Shown here one piece after another: positions 26,641 through 35,763 of a DNA stretch of 64,000 bases. Each line of letters begins with the position of its first letter. The stretch's first letter is position 1. Below the pieces are notes generated by a model. That model made no database searches and was not told where the DNA came from. It worked only from the letters and a program-made list of their open reading frames with translations. Source of the DNA: Selenomonadales bacterium (lineage in GTDB: Bacteria > Bacillota > Negativicutes > Selenomonadales > Selenomonadaceae); assembly GCA_900769615.1 (NCBI GenBank), contig CAAGHH010000011.1, positions 37,986 to 101,985 on the forward strand, written 5' to 3'. A program made the translations under genes and the position numbers.

Positions 26641-27525
26641 ATGGCAAAAAAGAAACGTGGCAAAAAACATGAAGAAGAAAATAGTGAGGCTTGGCTCCTG
26701 CCGTATTCTGACCTGATGACATTGTTGCTGGCTTTATTTATTGCGCTGTTTGCTATTTCACAAACTGATCAGAAAAAAGTGTCGGAGCTATCGGAGGCAT
26801 TTAGTGCGGCGTTTAATATGGGAGGACCATCGTTTTTTGATAAAATGGGGCCAAATCCTGGTCGCCGGACGGAGATACCATCTAATGAAGATCGGGGCAA
26901 TTCTGCGTACTTAGCCGAAAACAAGCAATTAGAAGAAATTCAAAAAAAGATGCAGGCATACATTGAAGAAAATAAGCTTGAAGATCAGGTTTCAACTGAG
27001 CTTACGGAAGAGGGCCTGATGATTCGTATAAAGGAGCGGGCGCTCTTTACTTCTGGTTCGGCTGACCTTACGGGACAGTCGCAAAAAATCGTGCCAGTAG
27101 TATCGGGGATGCTTTCCTCAGTTAATGAGCGGGTGGTTGTTTCCGGACATACGGATAATGTTCCGATAAACAGCGGTCAGTTTCCATCCAACTGGGAGCT
27201 TAGTGCTACTAGAGCGATGAATTTCATGAAGGCATTGTTAGCGGCTAATAACGAGCTTAATCCGGCTAGATTCAGTGCTATAGGTTATAGTGAATATCGT
27301 CCGATTGCTGATAACAAGACGGAAGAAGGCAAGGCGAAAAATCGCCGGGTTGAGGTATTTATTGCTCGCAATTACCGGTTTAATCCTGATGAAAAGGATC
27401 ATGGCAAGCAGGTAACTCAGCCAGATACTGGTGCTGATGGTATGCCAACAAGCGGAGTAACTAATAATATACCGTCAACTGATGGCAGTGCTGGCAGCAA
27501 TATGCCAACAACAAATTTGCAATAG
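26641..27525 (+). CDS. motB: Flagellar motor stator protein MotB
   Basis: 294 residues, start ATG 26641 behind AAGGAGA. A basic N terminus is followed by the plug and single membrane helix with the ion-carrying Asp (LLPYSDLMTLLLALFIALFA). The OmpA-like peptidoglycan-binding domain spans about 120-250 (SGSADLT, VVSGHTDNVPI, SNWELSATRAMN, RRVEVFI). A Gly/Thr/Asn-rich tail (about 255-294) is low-complexity. Pairs with MotA to form the stator; with the flagellin gene at 59684 it indicates a motile cell. Confidence 0.94.
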   Translation: MAKKKRGKKHEEENSEAWLLPYSDLMTLLLALFIALFAISQTDQKKVSELSEAFSAAFNMGGPSFFDKMGPNPGRRTEIPSNEDRGNSAYLAENKQLEEIQKKMQAYIEENKLEDQVSTELTEEGLMIRIKERALFTSGSADLTGQSQKIVPVVSGMLSSVNERVVVSGHTDNVPINSGQFPSNWELSATRAMNFMKALLAANNELNPARFSAIGYSEYRPIADNKTEEGKAKNRRVEVFIARNYRFNPDEKDHGKQVTQPDTGADGMPTSGVTNNIPSTDGSAGSNMPTTNLQ

Positions 27526-27531
27526 TTAGCA

Positions 27532-27570
27532 AAATAAAGCAAGATAGTTAAAAACTGTCTTGCTTTATTT
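27532..27570 (+). terminator. Intrinsic terminator of motAB
   Basis: AAATAAAGCAAGA pairs with TCTTGCTTTATTT. Confidence 0.8.
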
Positions 27571-27616
27571 AGTATTGATTATTAAAATTATGATAATAAA
27601 GTTAAGGGGTATTTTT

Positions 27617-27988
27617 ATGATAAAAGGCATAGGTACCGATATTGTAGAAATAGCAAGAATAAAAAAAGCGTTAGTTAGCCAAAGCTTTGTTAGCCGGGTA
27701 TATACGGAAAAAGAGCAGCAATACTGTCAGAGCCGTGGTAAACAGCAGGCACAAAGTTATGCGGCTAGATTTTCAGGTAAGGAAGCGGTTATGAAGGCTT
27801 TTGGTACAGGGCTTCGCGGCGGAACCTTGCTTGATATTGAAATCCTGCCCGATGAGTTAGGCTGTCCTAAGGTAAAATTAACGGGCTATTTTGCTGATTT
27901 AGCCAAGAAAAAGGCTATAAAAAATATATGGCTTTCGCTTAGCCATAGTCATGAATATGCGACAGCTGAATGTATAATGGAGGGATAA
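27617..27988 (+). CDS. acpS: Holo-[acyl-carrier-protein] synthase AcpS
   Basis: Transfers 4'-phosphopantetheine from CoA to ACP. 123 residues starting at ATG 27617 behind AAGGGG; longer in-frame starts from 27560 sit inside the motB terminator. Mg2+-binding Asp in IGTDIVEIARI and Glu in ARFSGKEAVMKAFGTG, and the C-terminal LSLSHSHEYATA, are all present. Placed just before nnr, a very common pairing. Confidence 0.94.
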   Translation: MIKGIGTDIVEIARIKKALVSQSFVSRVYTEKEQQYCQSRGKQQAQSYAARFSGKEAVMKAFGTGLRGGTLLDIEILPDELGCPKVKLTGYFADLAKKKAIKNIWLSLSHSHEYATAECIMEG

Positions 27989-27992
27989 TGCT

Positions 27993-29549
27993 ATGAAAGT
28001 TTCATTAGCTGAAGAAATGCGGCAGATAGATAAAAAGGCTGCTAGTGAATATGCCGTACCGGAAATTATTTTAATGGAAAATGCTGGTCATCGCAGTGCC
28101 GAGGTTATGGATAATTTATTAGCTGGTGTGGCTGGCAAGACGGTAGTGGTGTTAGTTGGCAGTGGCAATAATGGCGGTGATGCCTTGACCGCGGCTAGGC
28201 ATCTCTATAACATGGGAGCCAAGCTTAAAATATTCTTAGCAGGTAATAGTGAGCATTTTTCAGCTTCAACTAAGGTCATGTATGAAATTCTTACGAAAAT
28301 GGGGCTGGAAATATATGAGCTTACGAGTGATCATGATTGGGATAGATTGCATTTAGCCTTGAAATTTGCTAATGGCGTGGTCGATGGTATTTTAGGTACA
28401 GGTTTTCAAGGAGAATTGCGCAAAAAAACTTTGCGCGCAATAGAAGAAATAAATACTGCTGCTAAAACGACCTTGGCTATAGATATACCAAGTGGTGTGG
28501 AAGCTGATACGGGAAATATTTCCACGGTAGCTGTTAGGGCAACAGCAACCGTAACTTTTGGTATTCCCAAGGTAGGACATTTATTTTGCCCTGGTGGCGA
28601 AGCTGCTGGCAAGCTGATAGTTGATGATATAGGAATACCAGCGAAGCTTTTAAATGACAGCTCAATAAAACAGGCGCTGATTGACGATGTGATGGCAGCG
28701 GCACTTTTTCCAAAAAGACCATGCGCAGCGCATAAGGGAACCTGTGGCCGGATTCTCGTGATTGCAGGTTCGCGGGGAATGACGGGAGCGGCTGCTTTAG
28801 CAGCTGCTTCGGCACTTAGAGCCGGCGCCGGGCTTGTAACCTTGGCTGTTCCGGATAGTCTGCATGATATTATGGAAGTAAAATTAACAGAGGTTATGAC
28901 TAAAGGTATACCTGATGCTGGCAGTGGCTTTTTGGCTGGTGAAGAAGCTTTGCAGGCTTTACTAGAGCTTAGCAAGGATTATGATGCTGTCTTAATAGGA
29001 CCAGGGCTGGGACGAGCTTCGGCTACGCAGGAGCTGGTGCGCAAATTTGCTAGCGAGGTTAAGATACCGCTAATAATGGATGCTGATGCTATTTTTGCAT
29101 TTACTAGTCAGCCGGATTTATTAGGCAAGCTGCCACAAATACCGGTGCTGACGCCACATCTAGGAGAAATGGCTAGACTTTTAGGCGTAAGTGTAGTGGA
29201 ACTTCGCGGAGCGCTAGTGGAAATTGCTCGTGAGGCTGCCAAAGAATATCAGTCAATACTAGTAATAAAAAGTGAATGTACCTTGGTCGCTTATCCTGAT
29301 GGCGATGTATTCTTTACGAGCAAGGGCAATGCTGGCATGGCTACTGCTGGCAGTGGTGACGTACTGGCTGGTACTATTGCTGGCGTTATGAAACAGACTG
29401 ATGGCGGTTTAGCACCACTGCTTGGTGTATATTTGCATGGCTTGGCTGGTGATTTGGCATTTGCGGCTAAAGGCGAGGGGCTGATTGCTGGTGATATTTG
29501 TGAAAATTTGCCGCAGGCTATACAAAATTTACGGAAAACACCATGTTAA
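27993..29549 (+). CDS. nnr: Bifunctional NAD(P)H-hydrate repair enzyme Nnr (epimerase + ADP-dependent dehydratase)
   Basis: 518 residues in two domains. The N-terminal epimerase (about 1-215) shows MENAGHRSAEV, VVLVGSGNNGGDALTAARHL, DGILGTGFQGELR and AIDIPSGVEADTG. The C-terminal dehydratase (about 225-510) has CGRILVIAGSRGMTGAAALAAA, AVLIGPGLGR, PLIMDADAI, LTPHLGEMARLLG and the catalytic region AGSGDVLAGTIAGV. It repairs hydrated NADH and NADPH. Four bases after acpS. Confidence 0.95.
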   Translation: MKVSLAEEMRQIDKKAASEYAVPEIILMENAGHRSAEVMDNLLAGVAGKTVVVLVGSGNNGGDALTAARHLYNMGAKLKIFLAGNSEHFSASTKVMYEILTKMGLEIYELTSDHDWDRLHLALKFANGVVDGILGTGFQGELRKKTLRAIEEINTAAKTTLAIDIPSGVEADTGNISTVAVRATATVTFGIPKVGHLFCPGGEAAGKLIVDDIGIPAKLLNDSSIKQALIDDVMAAALFPKRPCAAHKGTCGRILVIAGSRGMTGAAALAAASALRAGAGLVTLAVPDSLHDIMEVKLTEVMTKGIPDAGSGFLAGEEALQALLELSKDYDAVLIGPGLGRASATQELVRKFASEVKIPLIMDADAIFAFTSQPDLLGKLPQIPVLTPHLGEMARLLGVSVVELRGALVEIAREAAKEYQSILVIKSECTLVAYPDGDVFFTSKGNAGMATAGSGDVLAGTIAGVMKQTDGGLAPLLGVYLHGLAGDLAFAAKGEGLIAGDICENLPQAIQNLRKTPC

Positions 29550-29622
29550 ATGTATCATTGTGTTACACAAATGGACAGAATGAAAAAATATGACGAAATG
29601 TCGATAAAAATAAGATAATTTC

Positions 29623-29651
29623 TTGACAACTGTATATGGCAGGAATAGAAT
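29623..29651 (+). promoter_or_regulatory. Predicted promoter of ilvE
   Basis: TTGACA (29623-29628), 17-base spacer, TAGAAT (29646-29651), 37 bases before the start codon. Confidence 0.72.
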
Positions 29652-29687
29652 ATAGTTACTTTGATGAAAAGAAAAGGGGTTTTTAGT

Positions 29688-30710
29688 ATGGCAGATGTAA
29701 ATGTTGATTGGTCCAAGCTTGGTTTTAGCTATCAGCCGATTACTAAGCGCTATGTTGCAAATTATAAAGATGGCAAGTGGGGCAAAGGTAGTCTCACTGA
29801 GGATGCTAATGTAGTTTTAAATGAGTGTGCTGGTATCCTGCAATATTGTCAGGAAGTTTTTGAAGGTCTTAAGGCGTACAAGACCAAAGATGGCAAAGTT
29901 GTTACTTTCCGTCCAGATATGAATGCTAAACGCATGATGGATTCAGCTAAGCGTTTGGAAATGCCGCCAGTATCGGAAGAAATGTTCTTGGAAGCAGTTG
30001 ATGAAGTTGTAGCTGCTAATAAAGACTGGATTCCGCCTTATGAAACTGGTGGTGCGCTTTATTTGCGTCCGTATCTCTTTGCAACTGGTCCGGTTATCGG
30101 TGTTAAACCGTCGGAAGAATATCAGTTCCGTCTCTTTGGTACACCAGTTGGTTCGTATTTCAAAAACGGTGTAAAGCCTATTACGATTTGTGTCAGTGAT
30201 TATGACCGGGCTGCACCACATGGTACTGGTAATATTAAGGCCGGTCTTAACTATGCTATGAGCCTGTATCCTTATATTTTGGCTCATCAGAATGGTTATG
30301 ATGAAAATATGTATCTTGATGCAGCAACTCGTACCTATGTTGAAGAAACTGGTGGTGCTAACTTCCTTTTCGTTACGAAGGATAACACGATTGTTACGCC
30401 AAAATCAGATTCGATTCTGCCATCTATTACGCGTCGTTCACTTGTTAAGATTGCGGAAGATCTTGGTTACAAGGTTGAGCATCGTCCTGTTAAATTCACT
30501 GAACTCAAGGATTTTGCTGAAGCTGGTCTTTGCGGTACGGCTGCGGTTATTTGCCCAGTTGGCAAGGTAGTAAGTCACGATGAAGAAATTGCTTTCCCAA
30601 GTGGCATGGATGAAATGGGTCCAGTACTAACGAAGCTTTACAATACGTTGCGTGGTATTCAGCTCGGCACAGTTGAAGCTCCAGCTGGCTGGATTCGCGA
30701 AATCAAATAA
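29688..30710 (+). CDS. ilvE: Branched-chain amino acid aminotransferase IlvE
   Basis: Fold-IV PLP aminotransferase of 340 residues, for the last step of Leu, Ile and Val synthesis or the first of their breakdown. MADVNVDWSKLGFSYQPI at the N terminus is typical of the BCAT type II group. YCQEVFEGLKAYK, LYLRPYLFATG, NIKAGLNYAMSL (PLP lysine), YVEETGGANFLFV and AGLCGTAAVICPVG follow. ATG 29688 is used, with AAAGGGG upstream. Flanked by its own promoter and terminator. Confidence 0.94.
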   Translation: MADVNVDWSKLGFSYQPITKRYVANYKDGKWGKGSLTEDANVVLNECAGILQYCQEVFEGLKAYKTKDGKVVTFRPDMNAKRMMDSAKRLEMPPVSEEMFLEAVDEVVAANKDWIPPYETGGALYLRPYLFATGPVIGVKPSEEYQFRLFGTPVGSYFKNGVKPITICVSDYDRAAPHGTGNIKAGLNYAMSLYPYILAHQNGYDENMYLDAATRTYVEETGGANFLFVTKDNTIVTPKSDSILPSITRRSLVKIAEDLGYKVEHRPVKFTELKDFAEAGLCGTAAVICPVGKVVSHDEEIAFPSGMDEMGPVLTKLYNTLRGIQLGTVEAPAGWIREIK

Positions 30711-30757
30711 TAAAAAGCTGTTGTCATTAGCCAAAGGTTAAAATTTTTGACATTTAG

Positions 30758-30803
30758 AACACTCAACGGAAGTTAAAAAACTTCTGTTGAGTGTTTTGTT
30801 TTT
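30758..30803 (+). terminator. Intrinsic terminator of ilvE
   Basis: AACACTCAACGGAAGTT pairs with AACTTCTGTTGAGTGTT, followed by a T-rich tail. Confidence 0.88.
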
Positions 30804-30929
30804 CAGCTTATTTTGCGAATTTAGCATTAAAATAATTCCTTAGTAACAAGGATTTAACAAAATAAACACGAATATTTTATTTATGGATTTATGTGGTTAT
30901 TTATTAGCTGGTTTGGGGAGTTTTGTCTT

Positions 30930-31772
30930 ATGCCTTTTGATATTACAATGCCGATAAGGCTGCATGGGATATTGTCAACCATAGGATGGTTTGATGTACT
31001 CGATATTTTGATAGTAGCAGCTATCATTTATAAGGTTTATGAGCTGCTGCAGGATACACGAGCCATAACTTTGGTAAAAGGAATTTTGGTATTGCTGGCG
31101 CTGACGATTGTATGCAGCTGGCTGGAATTACATGCTATTTCCTGGCTGCTGCAAAAGACTGTTACGCTATTGTTTGTGGCTTTGCCAATTGTCTTTCAGC
31201 CGGAATTGCGTCGGGCGCTGGAACATTTAGGACAAGGTTCGTTTTTAGGTTCGAATGTTTTGCTCGATGATGAGCAGGCGCGTTTAGTGGTGCGTGAGCT
31301 TACCAAGGCGGTAAAGCAGCTGTCAGCAACCAAGACGGGGGCGCTTTTAGTAATTGAGCGCAATATGGGGCTAAATGATATCAGTGCTACGGGGATTCAG
31401 ATAGATGGAATTATAACAGCTGATTTTTTATTAAATGTTTTTATCGTCAATACCCCGTTGCATGATGGAGCTGCGGTTATTCGTGGCAATAGGCTGATTG
31501 CTGCCGGTTGTCTGCTGCCGCTTACCGAGAATCGGTCGTTATCAACCGAGCTTGGTACTAGGCATCGGGCGGCTATTGGTCTTTCCGAGCAATGCGATGC
31601 ATTGGTCGTAGTCGTAAGTGAAGAAACAGGGACGGTTTCAGTAGCGGAAAATGGTCATATCATGCGTCATCTTGATATAGAAACTCTGAAAGCCATGCTT
31701 ATGCCGGCGTTTGAATCGTCCAAAACGAAAAATATTAAGGATATGGTTAAGAACTGGAGGAAGAAGAAATGA
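30930..31772 (+). CDS. cdaA: Diadenylate cyclase CdaA
   Basis: Membrane-bound c-di-AMP synthase. Three N-terminal membrane helices (about 15-95) are followed by a DAC domain with the two catalytic motifs: Asp179-Gly-Ala in TPLHDGAAVIRGN and Arg211-His-Arg in LGTRHRAAIG. ATG 30930 behind GGGGAG gives 280 residues, the normal length; an in-frame ATG at 30891 lacks a ribosome site. First gene of the cdaA-cdaR-glmM cluster that controls K+ and cell-wall homeostasis. Confidence 0.94.
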   Translation: MPFDITMPIRLHGILSTIGWFDVLDILIVAAIIYKVYELLQDTRAITLVKGILVLLALTIVCSWLELHAISWLLQKTVTLLFVALPIVFQPELRRALEHLGQGSFLGSNVLLDDEQARLVVRELTKAVKQLSATKTGALLVIERNMGLNDISATGIQIDGIITADFLLNVFIVNTPLHDGAAVIRGNRLIAAGCLLPLTENRSLSTELGTRHRAAIGLSEQCDALVVVVSEETGTVSVAENGHIMRHLDIETLKAMLMPAFESSKTKNIKDMVKNWRKKK

Positions 31773-32707
31773 TATCACGCTGTCGCAGTCTGATACAACG
31801 CAATCTGCCAGCGAAAATCGTGGCCTTGCTGATAGCTGTTATCCTTTGGGGCTATGTTATGAATGATCAGAATCCGACTACCGAAGGGGTGTATACGGTA
31901 CAAGTGCAGATGGTTAATGCACCAGAGGGGTATAAAATATCGCAAAGTGTTCATTCAGTTAAAATTAAGGTTAGAGGTCCGCGATCGCTGTTTGTAGCCA
32001 ATAATGAAAGCGATTTTCATGCTTATGTTGATTTAAAAGATGCTGAAGAGGGCAAACATGCTTATAAAGTTCAGGTCGATATGCCGCAAGGCTTTGAATT
32101 AACTGAGGTTAAACCAGGCAGTATTGATGTAATGTTAGACAGGATTATTGCCAAAAAAGTGCGGGCTGACATCAATGTCAATGGCGCACCGGCACCAGGA
32201 GAATCAGTAGCCAAGGTAAATCAAGCCGATGATAAGGTGCTGGTAGAGGGCCCGGCATCGGCTGTAAATGAAGTTGAGCGCGTCATCGGCTATGTGGGGA
32301 TAACCAGTAAAAATGATAAAGATTTTGACTTGCAGGTACCGCTTACAGCTATAAATGCTGATGGCAAAGAAGTGCAAGGAGTAACGGTTAAGCCAGCTAC
32401 TATGTATGTAGCGGTTATTTTGGCGCATGGCTTAACCAAAAAGACGGTTAATGTAAATCCGGTAACAGTTGACGATTTGCCTAGCGGATATGAGATAGTG
32501 TCGCTGAAAGTTGATCCAGCTTATATAGAAATCGCAGGCAAGGACAAGCTTTTAGCTAATATTAATACTATTGATACGGAAAAGCTTTCGCTAGCTGGTA
32601 TAAATAAGAATACCAATCGGACATTGAAGCTTAATTTGCCTGAGGGAGTGACAGCGGTAAATCGAGAGGTTGATGTTCACATAGTAATCAGGCAAAAGAA
32701 GGGCTGA
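31769..32707 (+). CDS. cdaR: CdaR, YbbR-domain regulator of CdaA
   Basis: 312 residues: one N-terminal membrane anchor (IVALLIAVILWGYVM) and an extracytoplasmic part made of about three to four YbbR repeats, each starting with a YxVQV/VxVxG-like strand pattern (TVQVQMVNAPEGYKI, ADINVNGAPAPGE, VNVNPVTVDDLPSGYEI). CdaR binds and modulates CdaA. The ATGA overlap (4 bases) with cdaA supports coupled translation. Confidence 0.92.
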   Translation: MISRCRSLIQRNLPAKIVALLIAVILWGYVMNDQNPTTEGVYTVQVQMVNAPEGYKISQSVHSVKIKVRGPRSLFVANNESDFHAYVDLKDAEEGKHAYKVQVDMPQGFELTEVKPGSIDVMLDRIIAKKVRADINVNGAPAPGESVAKVNQADDKVLVEGPASAVNEVERVIGYVGITSKNDKDFDLQVPLTAINADGKEVQGVTVKPATMYVAVILAHGLTKKTVNVNPVTVDDLPSGYEIVSLKVDPAYIEIAGKDKLLANINTIDTEKLSLAGINKNTNRTLKLNLPEGVTAVNREVDVHIVIRQKKG

Positions 32708-32737
32708 TTAGTTGTAATATTGAGGTGAAGCTTACTT

Positions 32738-34363
32738 GTGTTAAAAATAAAAAATATGCTGGTTCCGTTTACAGATACGACTGATTTAGATAAGCTGGTG
32801 GCGAAACGGCTCAAAGTGCCACCGCAGGCAGTTAGTGCCGTTAATATCGTGCGCAAGGCGATAGATGCACGGCGTTATCATGGAGCACCGATACAGTTTT
32901 CCTATATATTAGAAGTAAAACTTAACATCCCTGAAAAAAATGTATTAAAAAAATTGCAGCGGGATAAAAATATCGAATTGGCAGTTAAAAAACCGGCTGA
33001 AGGCGGGCTTAAAATTTTTGCTGGCAAGGTTAAAAAGGAGTGTCATCCTGTAGTCATAGGTTTTGGACCTGCCGGCATGTTTGCGGCTTTGACTTTAGCT
33101 AAAGCCGGTTTGGCACCATTGGTTTTGGAGCGTGGTCACGATGTTGACCAGCGGCACCAGGATATAGAAAAATTTTGGCAAGGCGGTGCCCTGGATATTC
33201 AGTCCAATGTTCAATTTGGTGAAGGCGGTGCCGGAACATTTTCGGATGGCAAATTGACTACAAGAATAAATGATCCGCATATGCAGGATGTAATCGAGGC
33301 TTTTATTGCCGCAGGGGCGCCGCCAGAGATTCGCTATTTGCATAAGCCGCATATTGGAACTGATCTTTTGCGGGGCATTGTTAAAAATATCCGGCAGGAA
33401 GTAATACGTCTTGGCGGCGAAGTTCGGTTTAGTGCTCAGGTTACTGATATAGAAGTATCTTCTGCTGGTGTCCAAGCTGTTATTATTAATGGTGAGGAAA
33501 GAGTTGCTGCGCAGACGATTTTTTTAGGGATAGGTCATTCAGCGCGAGATACCTATAAAATGCTTTTAGCCAAAGGCATCAGCATGGAGGCTAAACCGTT
33601 TGCTATGGGAGTTCGCATTGAACATCCGCAGGAATTTATTGATAAAGCCCAATATGGTGCTGATGCAGGAAATCCACGCTTGCCGGCAGCTGACTATGCG
33701 CTTACCTATAAGGATCCTAAAACTGGACGTGGTGCGTATTCATTTTGTATGTGTCCAGGTGGTTTAGTTGTAGCGGCTACATCACTTGCTGGTCATGTCT
33801 GCACTAATGGTATGAGTAACTATAGGCGTGATTCGGGCATAGCTAATGGTGCCCTGTTGGTGCAGGTCGGTCCTGATGATTTTGGTCAGGAGGTTTTAGC
33901 CGGCATGAAGCTGCAAGACGAGCTGGAGAAGCTGGCTTTTAGCATTGGCGGCAGCAATTATTTTGCGCCGGTGCAGACTGTAGGTGATTTTTTGCAGGGC
34001 AAATCAGGTTCAAAGGAATTTTTGACTACCCCAACTTATAAGCCGGGGGTAAAAGCGGCAGATTTACATGAGTGCCTACCTAAATATATAACAGATACTT
34101 TAGCTGGAGCCCTGCCCTGGTTTGATCGAAAAATACCTGGCTTTGCCAATCCGGCGGCAGTAATGACAGGGATAGAGGCACGTTCTTCAGCGCCTTGCTG
34201 GATTAGACGGGATCGGGAAACCTTTGAGGCTTGGCATATAAAAGGTCTTTTCCCCATGGGAGAAGGCGCGGGTTATGCTGGAGGAATTATGAGTGCTGCT
34301 GTTGATGGTATGCGGGCGGCACTTGCTTTTTTAGCTAAAAATGTGCATACTATTAAGAGTTGA
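32738..34363 (+). CDS. FAD-dependent oxidoreductase of unknown function (COG2509 type)
   Basis: 541 residues. A small N-terminal alpha/beta domain (about 1-95; KRLKVPPQAVSAVNIVRKAIDAR) precedes a Rossmann FAD site VVIGFGPAGMFAALTLAKAG and ERGHDVDQR. GEGGAGTFSDGKLTTR and MGEGAGYAGGIMSAAVDGMRAA at the C terminus are signature blocks of this uncharacterised dehydrogenase family. GTG start at 32738 behind GAGGTGA. No substrate is known. Its place between cdaR and glmM suggests co-transcription with cell-wall precursor genes but does not show a role in them. Confidence 0.85.
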   Translation: MLKIKNMLVPFTDTTDLDKLVAKRLKVPPQAVSAVNIVRKAIDARRYHGAPIQFSYILEVKLNIPEKNVLKKLQRDKNIELAVKKPAEGGLKIFAGKVKKECHPVVIGFGPAGMFAALTLAKAGLAPLVLERGHDVDQRHQDIEKFWQGGALDIQSNVQFGEGGAGTFSDGKLTTRINDPHMQDVIEAFIAAGAPPEIRYLHKPHIGTDLLRGIVKNIRQEVIRLGGEVRFSAQVTDIEVSSAGVQAVIINGEERVAAQTIFLGIGHSARDTYKMLLAKGISMEAKPFAMGVRIEHPQEFIDKAQYGADAGNPRLPAADYALTYKDPKTGRGAYSFCMCPGGLVVAATSLAGHVCTNGMSNYRRDSGIANGALLVQVGPDDFGQEVLAGMKLQDELEKLAFSIGGSNYFAPVQTVGDFLQGKSGSKEFLTTPTYKPGVKAADLHECLPKYITDTLAGALPWFDRKIPGFANPAAVMTGIEARSSAPCWIRRDRETFEAWHIKGLFPMGEGAGYAGGIMSAAVDGMRAALAFLAKNVHTIKS

Positions 34364-34410
34364 TACTAAAAAATAACATATAACCTGAAATTATAGGGGG
34401 ATTATTTATT

Positions 34411-35760
34411 ATGGCAAGATTATTTGGAACTGATGGTGTCCGTGGCGAAGCTAATGTTACATTGCTGCCGGAAATGGCTTATCGTCTTGGACGGGCGGCT
34501 ACGCTGTATTTTGGCAAGGAAGCTGAAGAACAGCCGCTTATCCTGATTGGCCGTGATACGCGTCTTTCCGGAGAAATGCTGGAAGCGGCCTTGACTGCTG
34601 GTATCTGCTCGGCTGGTGGGCGGGCTATGCTTGCTGGGGTTATTCCAACGCCGGCTATTGCGTATCTTGCCCGTCGTCATCGGGCTAAAGCTGGTATAGT
34701 TATTTCGGCTTCGCATAATCCATTTAATGATAATGGTATAAAATTCTTCGGTGGTGATGGCTATAAATTACCAGACGCTGTTGAAGATGAATTAGAAGCA
34801 ATCGTACATCAGATTGAAAATGAAGATAATCTTCCGCGTCCGTCAGCTGATAAAGTTGGTCATATCGAATATCGTTCGGATTTATTAAATCAGTATATTG
34901 AATTTGTTTTGAGCACCTGTCATGAGCGCTTTGATGGGATGAAAATTGTTCTTGACTGTGCTAATGGTGCGGCTTATGAAGTTATGCCACGGGTACTTAG
35001 AGAACTCGGAGCTAAAGTAAAAGTAATCCATGCCCTGCCTAATGGTGTTAATATTAATGATCGTTGTGGCTCGACGCATCTTGAGTCATTGCAGAAGGCA
35101 GTTGTTGAAAACAATGCTGATTTTGGTATTGCGCATGATGGCGATGCTGACAGATGCTTGTGCGTTGATGAAAAAGGTCAGGTTATTGATGGTGACCATA
35201 TGCTGGTTATGTGCGCTCAGGAAATGATGCATAAGGGACTTTTGCCGTATAATACCGTAGTAACGACCGTTATGGCGAATATTGGTTTCCATAAAGCTAT
35301 CAAGGAAGCTGGCGGACGGGTTGAAATTACGCAAGTTGGTGACCGTTATGTACTCGAAAATATGCTCAAAAATGGTTACAAGCTTGGTGGAGAGCAGTCA
35401 GGTCATATTATTTTTACTGATTACAGCACGACAGGTGACGGTCCAATAACGGCATTGCAGGTACTGTCATCAATTAAACGCAGTGGCAAAAAAGCTTCTG
35501 AACTTACGGCGCTGATGACTACTTATCCGCAGCTATTGGTAAATGTCAAGGTCGCAACTAAAGATGGCTGGGAAGAAAACGAAGCTATCAAGCAGGCTAT
35601 TGAAGCTGGTAACAAGGAACTAGGCAGTGATGGCAGAATTTTAGTTCGTCCATCTGGTACTGAGCCCTTGATTCGGGTAATGGCAGAAGGACCAGAGCAG
35701 GCGCAGCTTGATGAAATTTGTCATAAAATCGCCGCAGTTGTCAAAGAGCAGCAAGGCTGA
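34411..35760 (+). CDS. glmM: Phosphoglucosamine mutase GlmM
   Basis: Isomerises glucosamine-6-P to glucosamine-1-P for UDP-GlcNAc. 449 residues; LFGTDGVRGEAN at the N terminus, phosphoserine Ser101 in ISASHNPFNDNGIK, the Mg2+ loop DGDADRCL, the sugar loop GGEQSGHI and the phosphate loop RPSGTEPLIRVM are all present. Follows the cdaA-cdaR order seen across Firmicutes, with one FAD gene inserted. cbiK starts three bases after its stop. Confidence 0.96.
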   Translation: MARLFGTDGVRGEANVTLLPEMAYRLGRAATLYFGKEAEEQPLILIGRDTRLSGEMLEAALTAGICSAGGRAMLAGVIPTPAIAYLARRHRAKAGIVISASHNPFNDNGIKFFGGDGYKLPDAVEDELEAIVHQIENEDNLPRPSADKVGHIEYRSDLLNQYIEFVLSTCHERFDGMKIVLDCANGAAYEVMPRVLRELGAKVKVIHALPNGVNINDRCGSTHLESLQKAVVENNADFGIAHDGDADRCLCVDEKGQVIDGDHMLVMCAQEMMHKGLLPYNTVVTTVMANIGFHKAIKEAGGRVEITQVGDRYVLENMLKNGYKLGGEQSGHIIFTDYSTTGDGPITALQVLSSIKRSGKKASELTALMTTYPQLLVNVKVATKDGWEENEAIKQAIEAGNKELGSDGRILVRPSGTEPLIRVMAEGPEQAQLDEICHKIAAVVKEQQG

Positions 35761-35763
35761 GTT

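Noticed and set aside
28406..28975. 189-codon open frame on the reverse strand
   Set aside because: It lies wholly inside nnr, whose two domains are fully conserved on the forward strand; no ribosome site and low-complexity Ser/Ala-rich product.
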